Shown in pieces: positions 17,635 through 25,616 of a stretch of DNA of 64,000 nucleotides. Position numbers and translations under genes: made by a program. Under the pieces are notes generated by a model. That model saw only the letters and a list, made by a program, of their open reading frames with translations. It ran no database searches and was not told the origin of the DNA. The stretch spans positions 237,529 to 301,528 of the forward strand of contig JAACZU010000004.1 in NCBI GenBank assembly GCA_009996615.1, in the 5' to 3' direction. The DNA is from Rhodanobacteraceae bacterium (GTDB lineage Bacteria; Pseudomonadota; Gammaproteobacteria; Xanthomonadales; Rhodanobacteraceae). Numbering within the stretch: position 1 is the first letter of the stretch; each line of letters begins with the position of its first letter.

Positions 17635-18167
17635 AACTTGTCCATCTTCAGGCTGCCGTCCTCGCCGCCGCTGATGCGGTAGCGCGCCGGCGCGTCGCCG
17701 AGTGCGAGCACCAGCGCGAACGGGGTCAGTTCGCCCGACGAGAAGCAGACCAGTTGCGGCTGCGCCTGCTCGGGCGTGGCGAGCTCCAGCGGGCGGCCGC
17801 CGCGCGTGAACTCGAGGCGCAGCCCGGCCGGCCAGCGCCGCGCACGCAGCTCGTCGTCCTTGCCGAACGCGCGCCAGGCGTCGCCGTCGAGGCGGCTGAA
17901 CGCATAGCCGTCCGTGCCGACCGCGACGCCGATCTCGCGCCCGCTCAGCTCGGCCTCGCTGCAGGCATGGCCGAGCAGCGCCTGGAAGCGCTCGGCCGTG
18001 TTCGCCAGCTCACGCTCGCTGCTGCCGCCGAGCGACAACGCCAGCGCGGCGGCGAGGATGCCGACGATGACGACGACGACCAGCAGTTCGATGAGGGTGA
18101 AACCCCGGGAATCGAGAATCGGGAATCGGGAATGGTGGAAAAGCGGCACGCGCGCGGGTCGCGCCAT
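17631..18167 (-). CDS. gspH: Type II secretion minor pseudopilin GspH
   Basis: A 178-residue precursor with cleavage motif DSRG/FTLIELLVVVVIVGILAAAL and a GspH body ending SLKMDKL. I used the ATG at 18167, preceded by the purine-rich GGAAGAAAG; an ATG at 18200 would add eleven residues. From 18167 the leader is MARPARVPLFHHSRFPILDS plus RG, encoded by a repeat core and one heptamer arm. The mature region is normal. Its stop overlaps the gspI start. Confidence 0.88.
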   Translation of the reverse strand: MARPARVPLFHHSRFPILDSRGFTLIELLVVVVIVGILAAALALSLGGSSERELANTAERFQALLGHACSEAELSGREIGVAVGTDGYAFSRLDGDAWRAFGKDDELRARRWPAGLRLEFTRGGRPLELATPEQAQPQLVCFSSGELTPFALVLALGDAPARYRISGGEDGSLKMDKL

Positions 18168-18229
18168 CTTTCTTCCGATTCCCGATTCCCGATTCCCCAT
18201 TCCCGGCTCTACTCCCAATTCCCGACGTC
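18105..18229. repeat. Heptamer-armed repeat across the gspG end and gspH leader
   Basis: Arm GAATCGGGAATCGGGAAT (18116-18133), a core of about 42 bases homologous to the one in gspI but inverted, then ATTCCCGATTCCCGATTCCC (18178-18197) and a few degenerate units to 18225. It also encodes the last residues of GspG (VGNWE). Confidence 0.8.
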
Positions 18230-18664
18230 CGCCGCCTCGCCCTCGCCGCCGGGCTTGCCGTCGGCGCCGAAGCTGTAGACGTCGATCTCGCCGTGCTGGC
18301 CGGGGCGCTGGTACTGGTACGGGCGGCCCCATGGGTCCTTCGGCACGCGGTCGAGGTACGGACCCTTCCAGGCCGGCGCGTCGGGCTGGCCGGACGGTTT
18401 GGCGACCAGCGCGTCGAGGCCCTGCTCGCTGCTCGGATAGCTGAAGTTGTCGAGCTTGTAGAGGTTCAGCGCGGTGACGATGCCGGCGATGTCCTGCTTC
18501 GCGCGCACCGCGCGCGCCTCGCCCGGGCGCTCCATCACGCGCGGCACCACGATCGCGGCGAGGATGCCGAGGATCACGACGACGACGAGGATCTCGATCA
18601 GCGTGAAGCCGCTTGAGAGCCGGGATGGGAGATTGGAGATTGGGGATCGGAAGGAGCGGCGCAT
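18209..18664 (-). CDS. gspG: Type II secretion major pseudopilin GspG
   Basis: A 151-residue major pseudopilin. The leader is MRRSFRSPISNLPSRLSSG with cleavage before FTLIEILVVVVILGILAAIV. The body carries the family features GEARAVRAKQDIAGI, YPSSEQGLDALV and the C-terminal calcium-loop region (PYQYQRPGQHGEIDVYSFG). It polymerises into the periplasmic pseudopilus. The ATG at 18664 leaves 47 bases to the divergent bioA start. The part SPISNLPSR is encoded by seven-base repeats (AATCTCC units). Confidence 0.94.
   Translation of the reverse strand: MRRSFRSPISNLPSRLSSGFTLIEILVVVVILGILAAIVVPRVMERPGEARAVRAKQDIAGIVTALNLYKLDNFSYPSSEQGLDALVAKPSGQPDAPAWKGPYLDRVPKDPWGRPYQYQRPGQHGEIDVYSFGADGKPGGEGEAADVGNWE
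18616..18655. repeat. Heptamer array in the gspG leader
   Basis: Units GGAGATT, GGAGATT, GGGGATC with a degenerate GGGATG start, on the plus strand. They code, on the minus strand, for the middle of the GspG leader. Only one arm is present here. Confidence 0.6.
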
Positions 18665-18711
18665 GGCAAGACTTGTGCGGAGGCGAGGGCGGGCCGGATC
18701 ATATCAGGGCC

Positions 18712-20145
18712 ATGGAACCCACTTTTGCTGCCCAGCTCGCGGCGCGCGACCTTGCCGTCGTGTGGCATCCGTGCACGCAGATGCACGACCACACCTTCCT
18801 GCCGATGCTGCCGATCGCGCGCGCCGACGGCGCGTGGCTGACCGGCCACGACGGCAAGCGCTACCTCGACGCGGTGAGCTCGTGGTGGACCTGCCTGCTC
18901 GGCCACCGCCACCCGCGCATCGTCGAAGCGCTGAAGGACCAGCTCGACCGCCTCGACCACCTGATGCTGGCCGGCTTCACGCACGAACCGGCGATCGAGC
19001 TGGCCGAGGAGCTGGTGCGGATAAGCCCAAGAAAAACCATCTCTCCCCCCGCGCAGCGGGGGGAGATGCCCGGAGGGCAGAGGGGGGACGCTTTCCATGA
19101 TGGCGGCCCGACCCTCACCCGAGTCTTCTACGCCGACAACGGCTCGTCCGCGATCGAGGTCGCGCTGAAGCTGTCGTTCCACTATTGGCGCAACCTCGGC
19201 CGCGGCGCACGCACGCGCTTCATCGCGCTGACCGGCGGCTACCACGGCGAAACGCTCGGCGCGCTGTCGGTCACCGACGTCGCGCTGTACCGCGAGACCT
19301 ACGCGCCGCTGCTGCTGCAACCGATCTTCGCGCCCTCGCCCGATGCCTACGAGGCCGCGCCGGGCGAGAGCGCGGCCGAGTGCGCGCGACGCCGCCTCGG
19401 CGAGATGCGCGTGCTGCTCGAACGCCATGCGCACGAGGTCTGCGCGGTGATCCTGGAACCGCTGGTGCAATGCGCCGGCGGCATGCGCATGCACGATCCT
19501 TCGTACCTGACCGGCCTGCGCGCACTGTGCGACGAGTTCGACGTGCACCTGATCGCCGACGAGATCGCGGTCGGCTTCGGCCGCACCGGCACCTTGTTCG
19601 CCTGCGAACAGGGCGGCATCGCGCCGGATTTCCTGTGCCTGTCCAAGGGCCTGACTGGCGGCACGCTGGCGCTGTCGGCCGTACTGACGACGCAAGCCGT
19701 CTATGCCGCGTTCTACGCCGACTACGCGGCCGGCAAGGCGTTCCTGCACTCGCACAGCTACACCGGCAACCCGATCGCCTGCCGCGCCGCGCTGGCGACG
19801 CTGTCGGTGCTGCGTGAGGAACCCGTGCTCGAGCGCAACCGCGCGCTCGCCGCGCACCTCGCATCGCGGCTCGCGCCGCTCGCCGACCATCCGCACGTCG
19901 CCGACGTGCGCCAGACCGGCATGATCGCGGCGATCGAGCTGGTCAAGGACAAGGCCACGCGCACGCCGTTCCCGCCCGCCGAACGGCGCGGCCTGCGCGT
20001 CTACCGCCACGGCCTCGAACGCGGCGCGGTGCTGCGCCCGCTCGGCAACATCGTCTACTTCATGCCGCCCTACTGCATCACGCCGGACGAGATCGATTTC
20101 ATGGTCGAGGTCGCGCGCGAAGGCATCGAGCACGCGGTTGCGTAG
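18712..20145 (+). CDS. bioA: Adenosylmethionine-8-amino-7-oxononanoate transaminase BioA, with in-frame repeat insertion
   Basis: A PLP-dependent fold-I aminotransferase of biotin synthesis that converts KAPA to DAPA using S-adenosylmethionine. Landmarks: WHPCTQM near residue 18, SSWWTCLLGHRHP, GGYHGETLGALS, LIADEIAVGFGRTG and the PLP lysine LSKG (Lys312). The 477 residues exceed the usual 430-460: residues about 104-132 (from ISPRKTISPPAQRGE to GDAFHDG) match nothing expected between EELVR and TLTRVFYADNG and are encoded by a palindromic repeat. The frame is kept. The stop TAG is the foot of another repeat. Confidence 0.92.
   Translation: MEPTFAAQLAARDLAVVWHPCTQMHDHTFLPMLPIARADGAWLTGHDGKRYLDAVSSWWTCLLGHRHPRIVEALKDQLDRLDHLMLAGFTHEPAIELAEELVRISPRKTISPPAQRGEMPGGQRGDAFHDGGPTLTRVFYADNGSSAIEVALKLSFHYWRNLGRGARTRFIALTGGYHGETLGALSVTDVALYRETYAPLLLQPIFAPSPDAYEAAPGESAAECARRRLGEMRVLLERHAHEVCAVILEPLVQCAGGMRMHDPSYLTGLRALCDEFDVHLIADEIAVGFGRTGTLFACEQGGIAPDFLCLSKGLTGGTLALSAVLTTQAVYAAFYADYAAGKAFLHSHSYTGNPIACRAALATLSVLREEPVLERNRALAAHLASRLAPLADHPHVADVRQTGMIAAIELVKDKATRTPFPPAERRGLRVYRHGLERGAVLRPLGNIVYFMPPYCITPDEIDFMVEVAREGIEHAVA
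19024..19107. repeat. Palindromic repeat inserted in frame within bioA
   Basis: Palindrome CTCTCCCCCCGCGCAG / CGGGGGGAGAT followed by GCCCGGAGGGCAGAGGGGGG, a type usually found between genes. It codes for about 28 extra residues in BioA with no stop and no frameshift. Boundaries are approximate, judged from where BioA family sequence resumes. Confidence 0.75.
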
Positions 20146-20200
20146 GCTGGACGGCCGCAGGCCGGCCGGCGTCACCCCACCGGCAAAGCCGCCGGCCGCG
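20142..20200. repeat. GTAGGCTGGAC-family repeat supplying the bioA stop
   Basis: Begins CGTAGGCTGGACGGCCGCAG followed by GCCGGCCGGC. The TAG at 20143-20145 is both the repeat foot and the bioA stop codon. The right half is degenerate. Confidence 0.7.
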
Positions 20201-20264
20201 CCTGCCTTGGCACGCGCAGCGCCCCTGCGCACAATGGCGGGCCCACCGCGCCACGGAGACGCCC

Positions 20265-20999
20265 ATGCGCATTCCCCGCATCTACGTGCCGCAGCCGCTG
20301 CAGCCGGGTAGCGAGATCGAGCTGCCGGTGCAGGCCGGCGAACATCTTGCGCGCGTGCTGCGGCTCGAGCGCGGCCATCCGCTGCGCCTGTTCAATGGCG
20401 ACGGCGGCGAGTACGCCGGCGAGATCGCCACGCTGGCCAAGCGCTCGGTCAGCGCGCGCGTGCTCGAAGCCATGCGCGAGACCGACCGCGAGAGCCCGCT
20501 GCGCATCACGCTTGGCCAGGGCGTCGCGCGCGGCGAGAAGATGGACTGGATCCTGCAGAAGGCGACCGAGCTCGGCGTCGCGCGCATCGTGCCGCTGATC
20601 ACCGACCGCACCGAGGTCAAGCTCGACGCCGAGCGCTCCGGGCGCCGCCTCGCGCACTGGGAAGCGGTCGTCGCCTCGGCCTGCGAGCAGTGCGGCCGCA
20701 ACCGCCTGCCCGAGATCCTCGCGCCAGTCCGTCTGGCCGACTGGGCCGCCGCGCTCGGCGACGACGCTGGCGTGCGTCTCGCGCTCGATCCGAAGGGCGA
20801 CGCCGGCGTGCGCGATCTGGCGCCCGGCGCGCACGCAACTCTGGTGGTCGGCCCCGAGGGCGGCCTGTCCGAACACGACCTCGCCACGCTCGCCCAAGCC
20901 GGCTTCCGTGGCCTGCGCCTCGGCCCGCGCATCCTGCGCACCGAAACGGCCGGCCTCGCCGCGCTCGCCGCGCTGCAGGCGATTCACGGCGACCTGTGA
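20265..20999 (+). CDS. rsmE: 16S rRNA (uracil-1498-N3)-methyltransferase RsmE
   Basis: A 244-residue SPOUT methyltransferase that methylates U1498 of 16S rRNA. It has an N-terminal PUA-like domain (HLARVLRLERGHPLRLFNGDG) and a C-terminal knotted domain with QKATELGVARIVPL, CEQCGRNRLPEI, VVGPEGGLSEHDL and LGPRILRTETAGLAAL, all family signatures. It follows bioA as in other xanthomonads. The ATG at 20265 begins MRIPRIYV, the normal N-terminus. Confidence 0.95.
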   Translation: MRIPRIYVPQPLQPGSEIELPVQAGEHLARVLRLERGHPLRLFNGDGGEYAGEIATLAKRSVSARVLEAMRETDRESPLRITLGQGVARGEKMDWILQKATELGVARIVPLITDRTEVKLDAERSGRRLAHWEAVVASACEQCGRNRLPEILAPVRLADWAAALGDDAGVRLALDPKGDAGVRDLAPGAHATLVVGPEGGLSEHDLATLAQAGFRGLRLGPRILRTETAGLAALAALQAIHGDL

Positions 21000-21025
21000 C
21001 ACGGCCGAGCGCCTGGCCCGCTTGA

Positions 21026-21064
21026 AGCCCCTCTCCCATCGGGAGAGGGGCTGGGGAGAGGGTT
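21026..21064. repeat. Palindromic repeat downstream of rsmE
   Basis: GCCCCTCTCCCATCGGGAGA continuing GGGGC forms a perfect hairpin, followed by TGGGGAGAGGGTTCGGGCG. It is similar in style to the element inside bioA. It may also act as a transcription-ending hairpin, although no T-run follows. Confidence 0.6.
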
Positions 21065-21178
21065 CGGGCGAAGCGTGGCGCGCAAGTTCCGAAGTCACAC
21101 CGCGCAACCGCGCGCCTCGATTTCCCTTCGCGCGCCAAACCGGGCACTCTCCGGGTTTGTCTTGTTGAGTCCGTATCG

Positions 21179-21712
21179 ATGAAGCGATCGAGAACCGCCG
21201 CGCTGGTGATGATGAGTACCGCGCCGCTGCTGCTGACCGCCTGCAACAACGAGTCGACGCGCGAAGGGCTGTACACGTCGGTCGAGGCCTGCGTCGCGCA
21301 GACCAACGACCGCTACACCTGCCAGCAGGCGTTCGACGAGGCGCGCAAGCAGGCGGAGACCAGCAGCCCGCGCTACGCCTCGCGCGAGGAATGCATCGCT
21401 GCGCACGGCGCCGAGCAGTGCGAGCAGCGCAGCGACGGCAACGGCCATTCGTTCTTCATGCCGTTCATGACCGGCTTCCTGATGTCGCAGATGCTGCGCG
21501 GCGGCCAGCCGGCCGGCCTGGCCGGTGCGCCGGCCTACCGCGACCGCGCCGGCAACTGGCAGCGCCCGGCCGGTGCCGCCACCGGCGGCGTGTACCGCAA
21601 CGGCATGGGCTCGACCGCGATGGCGCCGGTCAACGCGCAGCCGAACGCCGCGCCGACCGTCACGCGCGGCGGCTTCGGCGCGTCGAGCTCCTCGCGCAGC
21701 AGCGGCGGCTGA
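21179..21712 (+). CDS. ygiB: DUF1190 family lipoprotein (YgiB-like)
   Basis: A 177-residue DUF1190 protein. The N-terminus has a lipobox-like LLLTAC (Cys22), so it is probably a lipoprotein. The body has YTSVEACVAQTNDRYTCQQA and YASREECIAAHGAEQC, both YgiB-like, then SFFMPFMTGFLMSQML and a Ser/Gly-rich tail. Its stop overlaps the start of the ATP-grasp gene by one base (TGATG). The ygiB-ygiC pairing is conserved in E. coli; the role is unknown. Confidence 0.88.
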   Translation: MKRSRTAALVMMSTAPLLLTACNNESTREGLYTSVEACVAQTNDRYTCQQAFDEARKQAETSSPRYASREECIAAHGAEQCEQRSDGNGHSFFMPFMTGFLMSQMLRGGQPAGLAGAPAYRDRAGNWQRPAGAATGGVYRNGMGSTAMAPVNAQPNAAPTVTRGGFGASSSSRSSGG

Positions 21713-22890
21713 TGAAGCGCATTGCCACGCCCGCGCGCGCGAACTGGCGCGAGCGCGCGCAGGAAGCCGGCTTCGCGTTCCACACGATCGACGGCAGCGC
21801 GTACTGGGACGAGACCGCGTACTACACGTTCACGCTGCGCCAGATCGAGGACGACATCGAGGCGCCGACCGAGGAACTGCACGCGATGGCGCTCGACCTC
21901 GTCGACGACATCGTCGGCAACGAGGAACGCCTGCGCCAGCTCGCGATCCCGCAGGCGTTCTGGGACCTGATCGCGCGCAGCTGGCGCGAGCGCGAGCCGC
22001 ACCTGTACGGACGCATGGACCTCGCCTACGACGGCAGTGGCCCGGCCAAGCTGTACGAGCTGAACTACGACACGCCGACCTCGCTGTACGAGGCCGCGTT
22101 CTTCCAGTGGCAATGGCTGGACGACCAGCAGCGCGCCGGCGTCTTGCCGCGCACGGCCGACCAGTACAACTCGATCCACGAAGCGCTGGTCGAGGCGTTC
22201 GCGACGATCGCGCGGCGCCTGCCGCGGCCGTTCCATTTCGCCGCGGTGCGCGACTCGGTCGAGGACCAGGGCACGATCGACTACCTGCGCGACTGCGCGC
22301 TGCAAGCCGGCATCGACTGCGGCAAGCTCGCGATCGAGGACATCGGCGTGAGCGCCGACGGCCGCTACACCGATCTCGACGACCGCGTGATCGGCACGCT
22401 GTTCAAGCTGTACCCGCTCGAGGACCTGTTCGCCGAGGAATTCGGCCGCTACCTGCCCGACTCCGGCCTGCTGCTGATCGAACCGCCGTGGAAGGCCGTG
22501 CTCAGTAACAAGGGCATCCTGCCGATGCTGTGGCAGAAGCACGAAGGCCACCCGAACCTGCTGCCGGCGTTCTTCGACGACGGCAGCGAGCTGCCGCCGG
22601 GCTGGGTCTCCAAGCCGCTGCATTCGCGCGAGGGCGCCAACATCGACCTGCGCCTGCCCGACGGCGCGCGCGTGCAATCGGACGGTCCGTATCGCGGCCC
22701 CTGCATCCGCCAGGCCTTCCATCCCCTCGCCCGCTTCGACGGCCGCAGCGCGCTGCTCGGCAGCTGGGTCATCGGCGACCGCGCCTGCGGCCTCGGCATC
22801 CGCGAGGATGATTCGCTGATTACCCGCGACAGCGCGCGGTTCGTGCCGCATGTGATCGTCGAGGAGCAGCAGGGCGTGCTGCTGGCTTGA
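21712..22890 (+). CDS. ygiC: Glutathionylspermidine synthase-like ATP-grasp protein (YgiC-like)
   Basis: A 392-residue protein of the GSP_synth family: ATP-grasp ligases resembling the synthetase half of glutathionylspermidine synthase. Typical segments: LYELNYDTPTSLYEAAFFQW, FHFAAVRDSVEDQGTIDYL, LLIEPPWKAVLSNKGILPML and HPNLLPAF. The amidase half of bifunctional Gsp is absent, as in YgiC. The true product is not established for this branch. The start overlaps the ygiB stop, so the two are one transcription unit. Confidence 0.92.
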   Translation: MKRIATPARANWRERAQEAGFAFHTIDGSAYWDETAYYTFTLRQIEDDIEAPTEELHAMALDLVDDIVGNEERLRQLAIPQAFWDLIARSWREREPHLYGRMDLAYDGSGPAKLYELNYDTPTSLYEAAFFQWQWLDDQQRAGVLPRTADQYNSIHEALVEAFATIARRLPRPFHFAAVRDSVEDQGTIDYLRDCALQAGIDCGKLAIEDIGVSADGRYTDLDDRVIGTLFKLYPLEDLFAEEFGRYLPDSGLLLIEPPWKAVLSNKGILPMLWQKHEGHPNLLPAFFDDGSELPPGWVSKPLHSREGANIDLRLPDGARVQSDGPYRGPCIRQAFHPLARFDGRSALLGSWVIGDRACGLGIREDDSLITRDSARFVPHVIVEEQQGVLLA

Positions 22891-22916
22891 GCAGGCCATC
22901 CAGGCAGGGGGCGAAT

Positions 22917-25358
22917 TCAACCTGAGCGCAACACCTGATTTGGGTTCACGATGGCCGCCCGGCTGGCAGGCACGACGTTCGCCAATACGCCAACGATGAT
23001 GAGCAGGGTGCACACCACTATCAGGGTGATGGGATCCCACGGCGCGACCTCGTAGAGCATGGGCTTCAAAATGGCCGCGCCGAGCATCGCAGATGGAAGA
23101 CCTGATACGACCCCAATGAGAACGAGCAACAGCCCACTTCCGAGCGTGGCGTTGAGTAGATGTCGTGACGTCGCGCCGAGCGCCTTGCGCACCGCCATCT
23201 CCCGCGCTCGGCTGATTACGACGTGGGACAGCAGCGCGTAGAGTCCGGCTGATCCAAGAATCAGTGCGGCCAGGCTGAGGACCTGCAACAAGCCGTTTAG
23301 TCGGATCCTTTCCGCCACCGTATTGCTGATTCGCTTTTCCATCGTCACTATATCGGTGATGCGTATGGACGGCGAGTTGCTCTCTGTGTGGTCTGCGATC
23401 AGCGCCACAAGGCCGCCCGGATTGCGACCGCGGATGACGAACTCAACCGAGTTCACACCCATTCCAGGCAACGCGTATGGCACCGCGGCTGGGAGGTAGA
23501 TCGAGGGGTACTCGTCCGGAGCGGCCAGATCTCGCTGACGGACTGTACCGACCACCCCGACAATTGTGACTTGCTGTGATCCGCCTTCACCGCCAGATAC
23601 AGTAAGGACTTCACCGACGGGATCCGTGCCTGCGAAATGCCTGGCCGCCAGGCTCTGGTCCACCAAGGCTACGGGCGCCTGTGCCTCGGCATCGTGCTGA
23701 GTCAGGTACCGGCCTGAGTGCAGCTTGAGCCCCAGTGCTTGTGCGTAGCCGCCGCTTACGTAGGACAGATAGGCTCGGTCTTCAGCACCCGCGACCTGAG
23801 ACGTGCCTGTCAGCGTCCGGTAGGACTCAAGGCTGATGTTCTCGCCATAGGGTGCAGAGCTGCTGAAGCCAACATGCGTCACGCCCGGAAGATGCTCCAC
23901 CTGCCCTATCCATTCGGCGAGCCGGGCCCGCATCAACTCCGGAGTAGTCTGAGGTCCGCTTACTGCAGGCCGGAGCGCTCCGACGACGCTGCCGTGGCGG
24001 TCAAACCCAACGTCCTCCGACAGCAGTCGCTGAGAACTCTTCATCAGCAGCAACGTTATGAAGAGTAGTACGAAGACGACGGCTATTTGGCCGACGACGA
24101 GCGCCTTCTTCAGCAGCATCACGCGACCGGGCATGCTTTGCCCATTTCCGGTCTGTCGCAAAACCTCATGAACTTTCTGCCGACGGAAGATCCAGGCAGA
24201 CGACCCGAGGACGGCAGCTGCAATCGTTCCAGTGAGCAGCAAGGCAAGCAGAGTCGCAGCGTCCAATCGCACAGCCTGTGGAACAGCTTCGGGCAGGACG
24301 CCCAAGCGCGCCAGCCCTTCTAGCCCGGCCGGTACGAGCAAAGCTGCAATGGCGAGCGCAAGTGCGACCATCAGTGCCGCCTCGAGCGTCACGCGACGGG
24401 TGCGCCGGCTTGCGGTCTCGCCAACTGCCTCCAGCACCGCAAACTCCTGCCTCCGCCGGAGCTGGCGAACGAGGAAGAGGCTGTAAGCGTTTACAAGTGT
24501 CACACCGAGCAGAAGCGTCACGGCGACTAGAAGCGCCAAAAGCGACGCTCGTCGATCCTCGACCCAGATGCTACGGATCGGCTTGGCTTCGAACTGCAGG
24601 CCAATCTGATCGGCAATCGGCAGAAGCCACTGCTCAGCTCGCACCAGGTTCGACATCTCCATCGTTGCAGCTGATGTCCCGGCGCCGACCGACAGCTGGC
24701 CTATGGCTCGCAAGTTCCCGAAAGAACCAGCTCGACTCATGTGGACGTCTGATGGTGTGAACTCGAAGGGAAGCCAGATATCTACATCAGGAGCCGGGAA
24801 CATGAACTCCTGGGGGAGGACACCGACCACTCGGTAAGCCTGCCCATCCAGGACGAGACGTTCCCGTGCCACGTCGTCGACTGAGTTGAGGCGACGATGC
24901 CAATAGCGCTCACTGACTAATGCGACGCGCTCCGCCCCTGTCTCGGCATCGAGATCGACGACGAGTCTCCCATGGAGCGGTCGCGCACCAAGCAATTCGA
25001 ACAGGCTGGGCTGTGCCAGGACGGTCTTCGCAGTTCCGAGCGAGCGTCCTTCCTCATCAGCCGAGAGCATCTCGCGGCTCCGGTACGCAGCCACCGTTCT
25101 GAGGCTCTGGCTGTTACGAACTATGTGATCCAGATAAGGCGCGGACCAACCTAGGTCCATGCCCATCTTGCTGGACCGCAATGTCAGATTGACCAGCCGA
25201 TCCGACTCGGGGTACGGGAGAGGTTTCCACAGTACGCTCCAAGCGACGGCGAATACCGACATGCCGATGCCGATGCTCAATGCGAGCAACGCAATCAGAC
25301 CGGCAGACGAGGCCTTACTGCGCCAGACGCGCCGAACCGCCTCCCGAAGCTCGTCCAT
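22917..25358 (-). CDS. FtsX/MacB-type ABC permease of atypical composition
   Basis: An 813-residue permease with duplicated MacB-periplasmic plus FtsX modules: a helix at about 15-40, a periplasmic domain to about 260, three helices (265-385), a second start helix near 420, a second periplasmic domain, and three C-terminal helices (675-800) with AREMAVRKALGATSRHL. No ATPase gene adjoins, so it is an orphan of the ADOP kind. GGAGG sets the ATG at 25358. G+C and codon use are clearly lower than in all flanking genes, suggesting later acquisition. Such permeases often export peptides or antibiotics; the substrate is unknown. Confidence 0.85.
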   Translation of the reverse strand: MDELREAVRRVWRSKASSAGLIALLALSIGIGMSVFAVAWSVLWKPLPYPESDRLVNLTLRSSKMGMDLGWSAPYLDHIVRNSQSLRTVAAYRSREMLSADEEGRSLGTAKTVLAQPSLFELLGARPLHGRLVVDLDAETGAERVALVSERYWHRRLNSVDDVARERLVLDGQAYRVVGVLPQEFMFPAPDVDIWLPFEFTPSDVHMSRAGSFGNLRAIGQLSVGAGTSAATMEMSNLVRAEQWLLPIADQIGLQFEAKPIRSIWVEDRRASLLALLVAVTLLLGVTLVNAYSLFLVRQLRRRQEFAVLEAVGETASRRTRRVTLEAALMVALALAIAALLVPAGLEGLARLGVLPEAVPQAVRLDAATLLALLLTGTIAAAVLGSSAWIFRRQKVHEVLRQTGNGQSMPGRVMLLKKALVVGQIAVVFVLLFITLLLMKSSQRLLSEDVGFDRHGSVVGALRPAVSGPQTTPELMRARLAEWIGQVEHLPGVTHVGFSSSAPYGENISLESYRTLTGTSQVAGAEDRAYLSYVSGGYAQALGLKLHSGRYLTQHDAEAQAPVALVDQSLAARHFAGTDPVGEVLTVSGGEGGSQQVTIVGVVGTVRQRDLAAPDEYPSIYLPAAVPYALPGMGVNSVEFVIRGRNPGGLVALIADHTESNSPSIRITDIVTMEKRISNTVAERIRLNGLLQVLSLAALILGSAGLYALLSHVVISRAREMAVRKALGATSRHLLNATLGSGLLLVLIGVVSGLPSAMLGAAILKPMLYEVAPWDPITLIVVCTLLIIVGVLANVVPASRAAIVNPNQVLRSG

Positions 25359-25507
25359 GCTCCTCCCCTTTTTCAACGCTTGGCATCTACCACCACGTGG
25401 CGCTGATGACCTACGTCCAAGGCGGCTTCCCCCACCGCTCGGCTAGTTGAACATGAGGCTTCGCGATATTCCCAGCAATCAGAAAGGGGGCAGGTCCAGC
25501 ATTGCAG

Positions 25508-25612
25508 CATGATCTGTGATTCCCACTTTCGCGGGAATCACGGCAAAAGCACGTATTGCTCCAACGCATGAATCGGCGCGCGCGCACGAGCCAAGCATCG
25601 CGCGCATGGCGC
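25508..25612. repeat. Small palindromes upstream of the foreign permease
   Basis: GTGATTCCCACTTTCGCGGG then AATCAC forms a hairpin (25517-25542), and CATCGCGCGCATGGCGCGCT (25596-25615) is a second. They sit between the pilT 3' end and the permease gene. No gene is visible in 25359-25616. Confidence 0.5.
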
Positions 25613-25616
25613 GCTC

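Noticed and set aside
16934-18655. Short direct repeats considered as a possible CRISPR array
   Set aside because: The units are seven bases with no regular 30-40 base spacers, are arranged as inverted pairs and lie inside pseudopilin leaders; no cas genes are present.
18824-19110. Possible frameshift or pseudogene status of bioA because of the odd segment
   Set aside because: The insertion length is a multiple of three, no stop is introduced, and all motifs up to the C-terminus stay in one frame.
24087-24760. Several plus-strand ORFs inside the foreign permease gene
   Set aside because: They lie antisense to the permease, which has coherent membrane topology and a good ribosome binding site.
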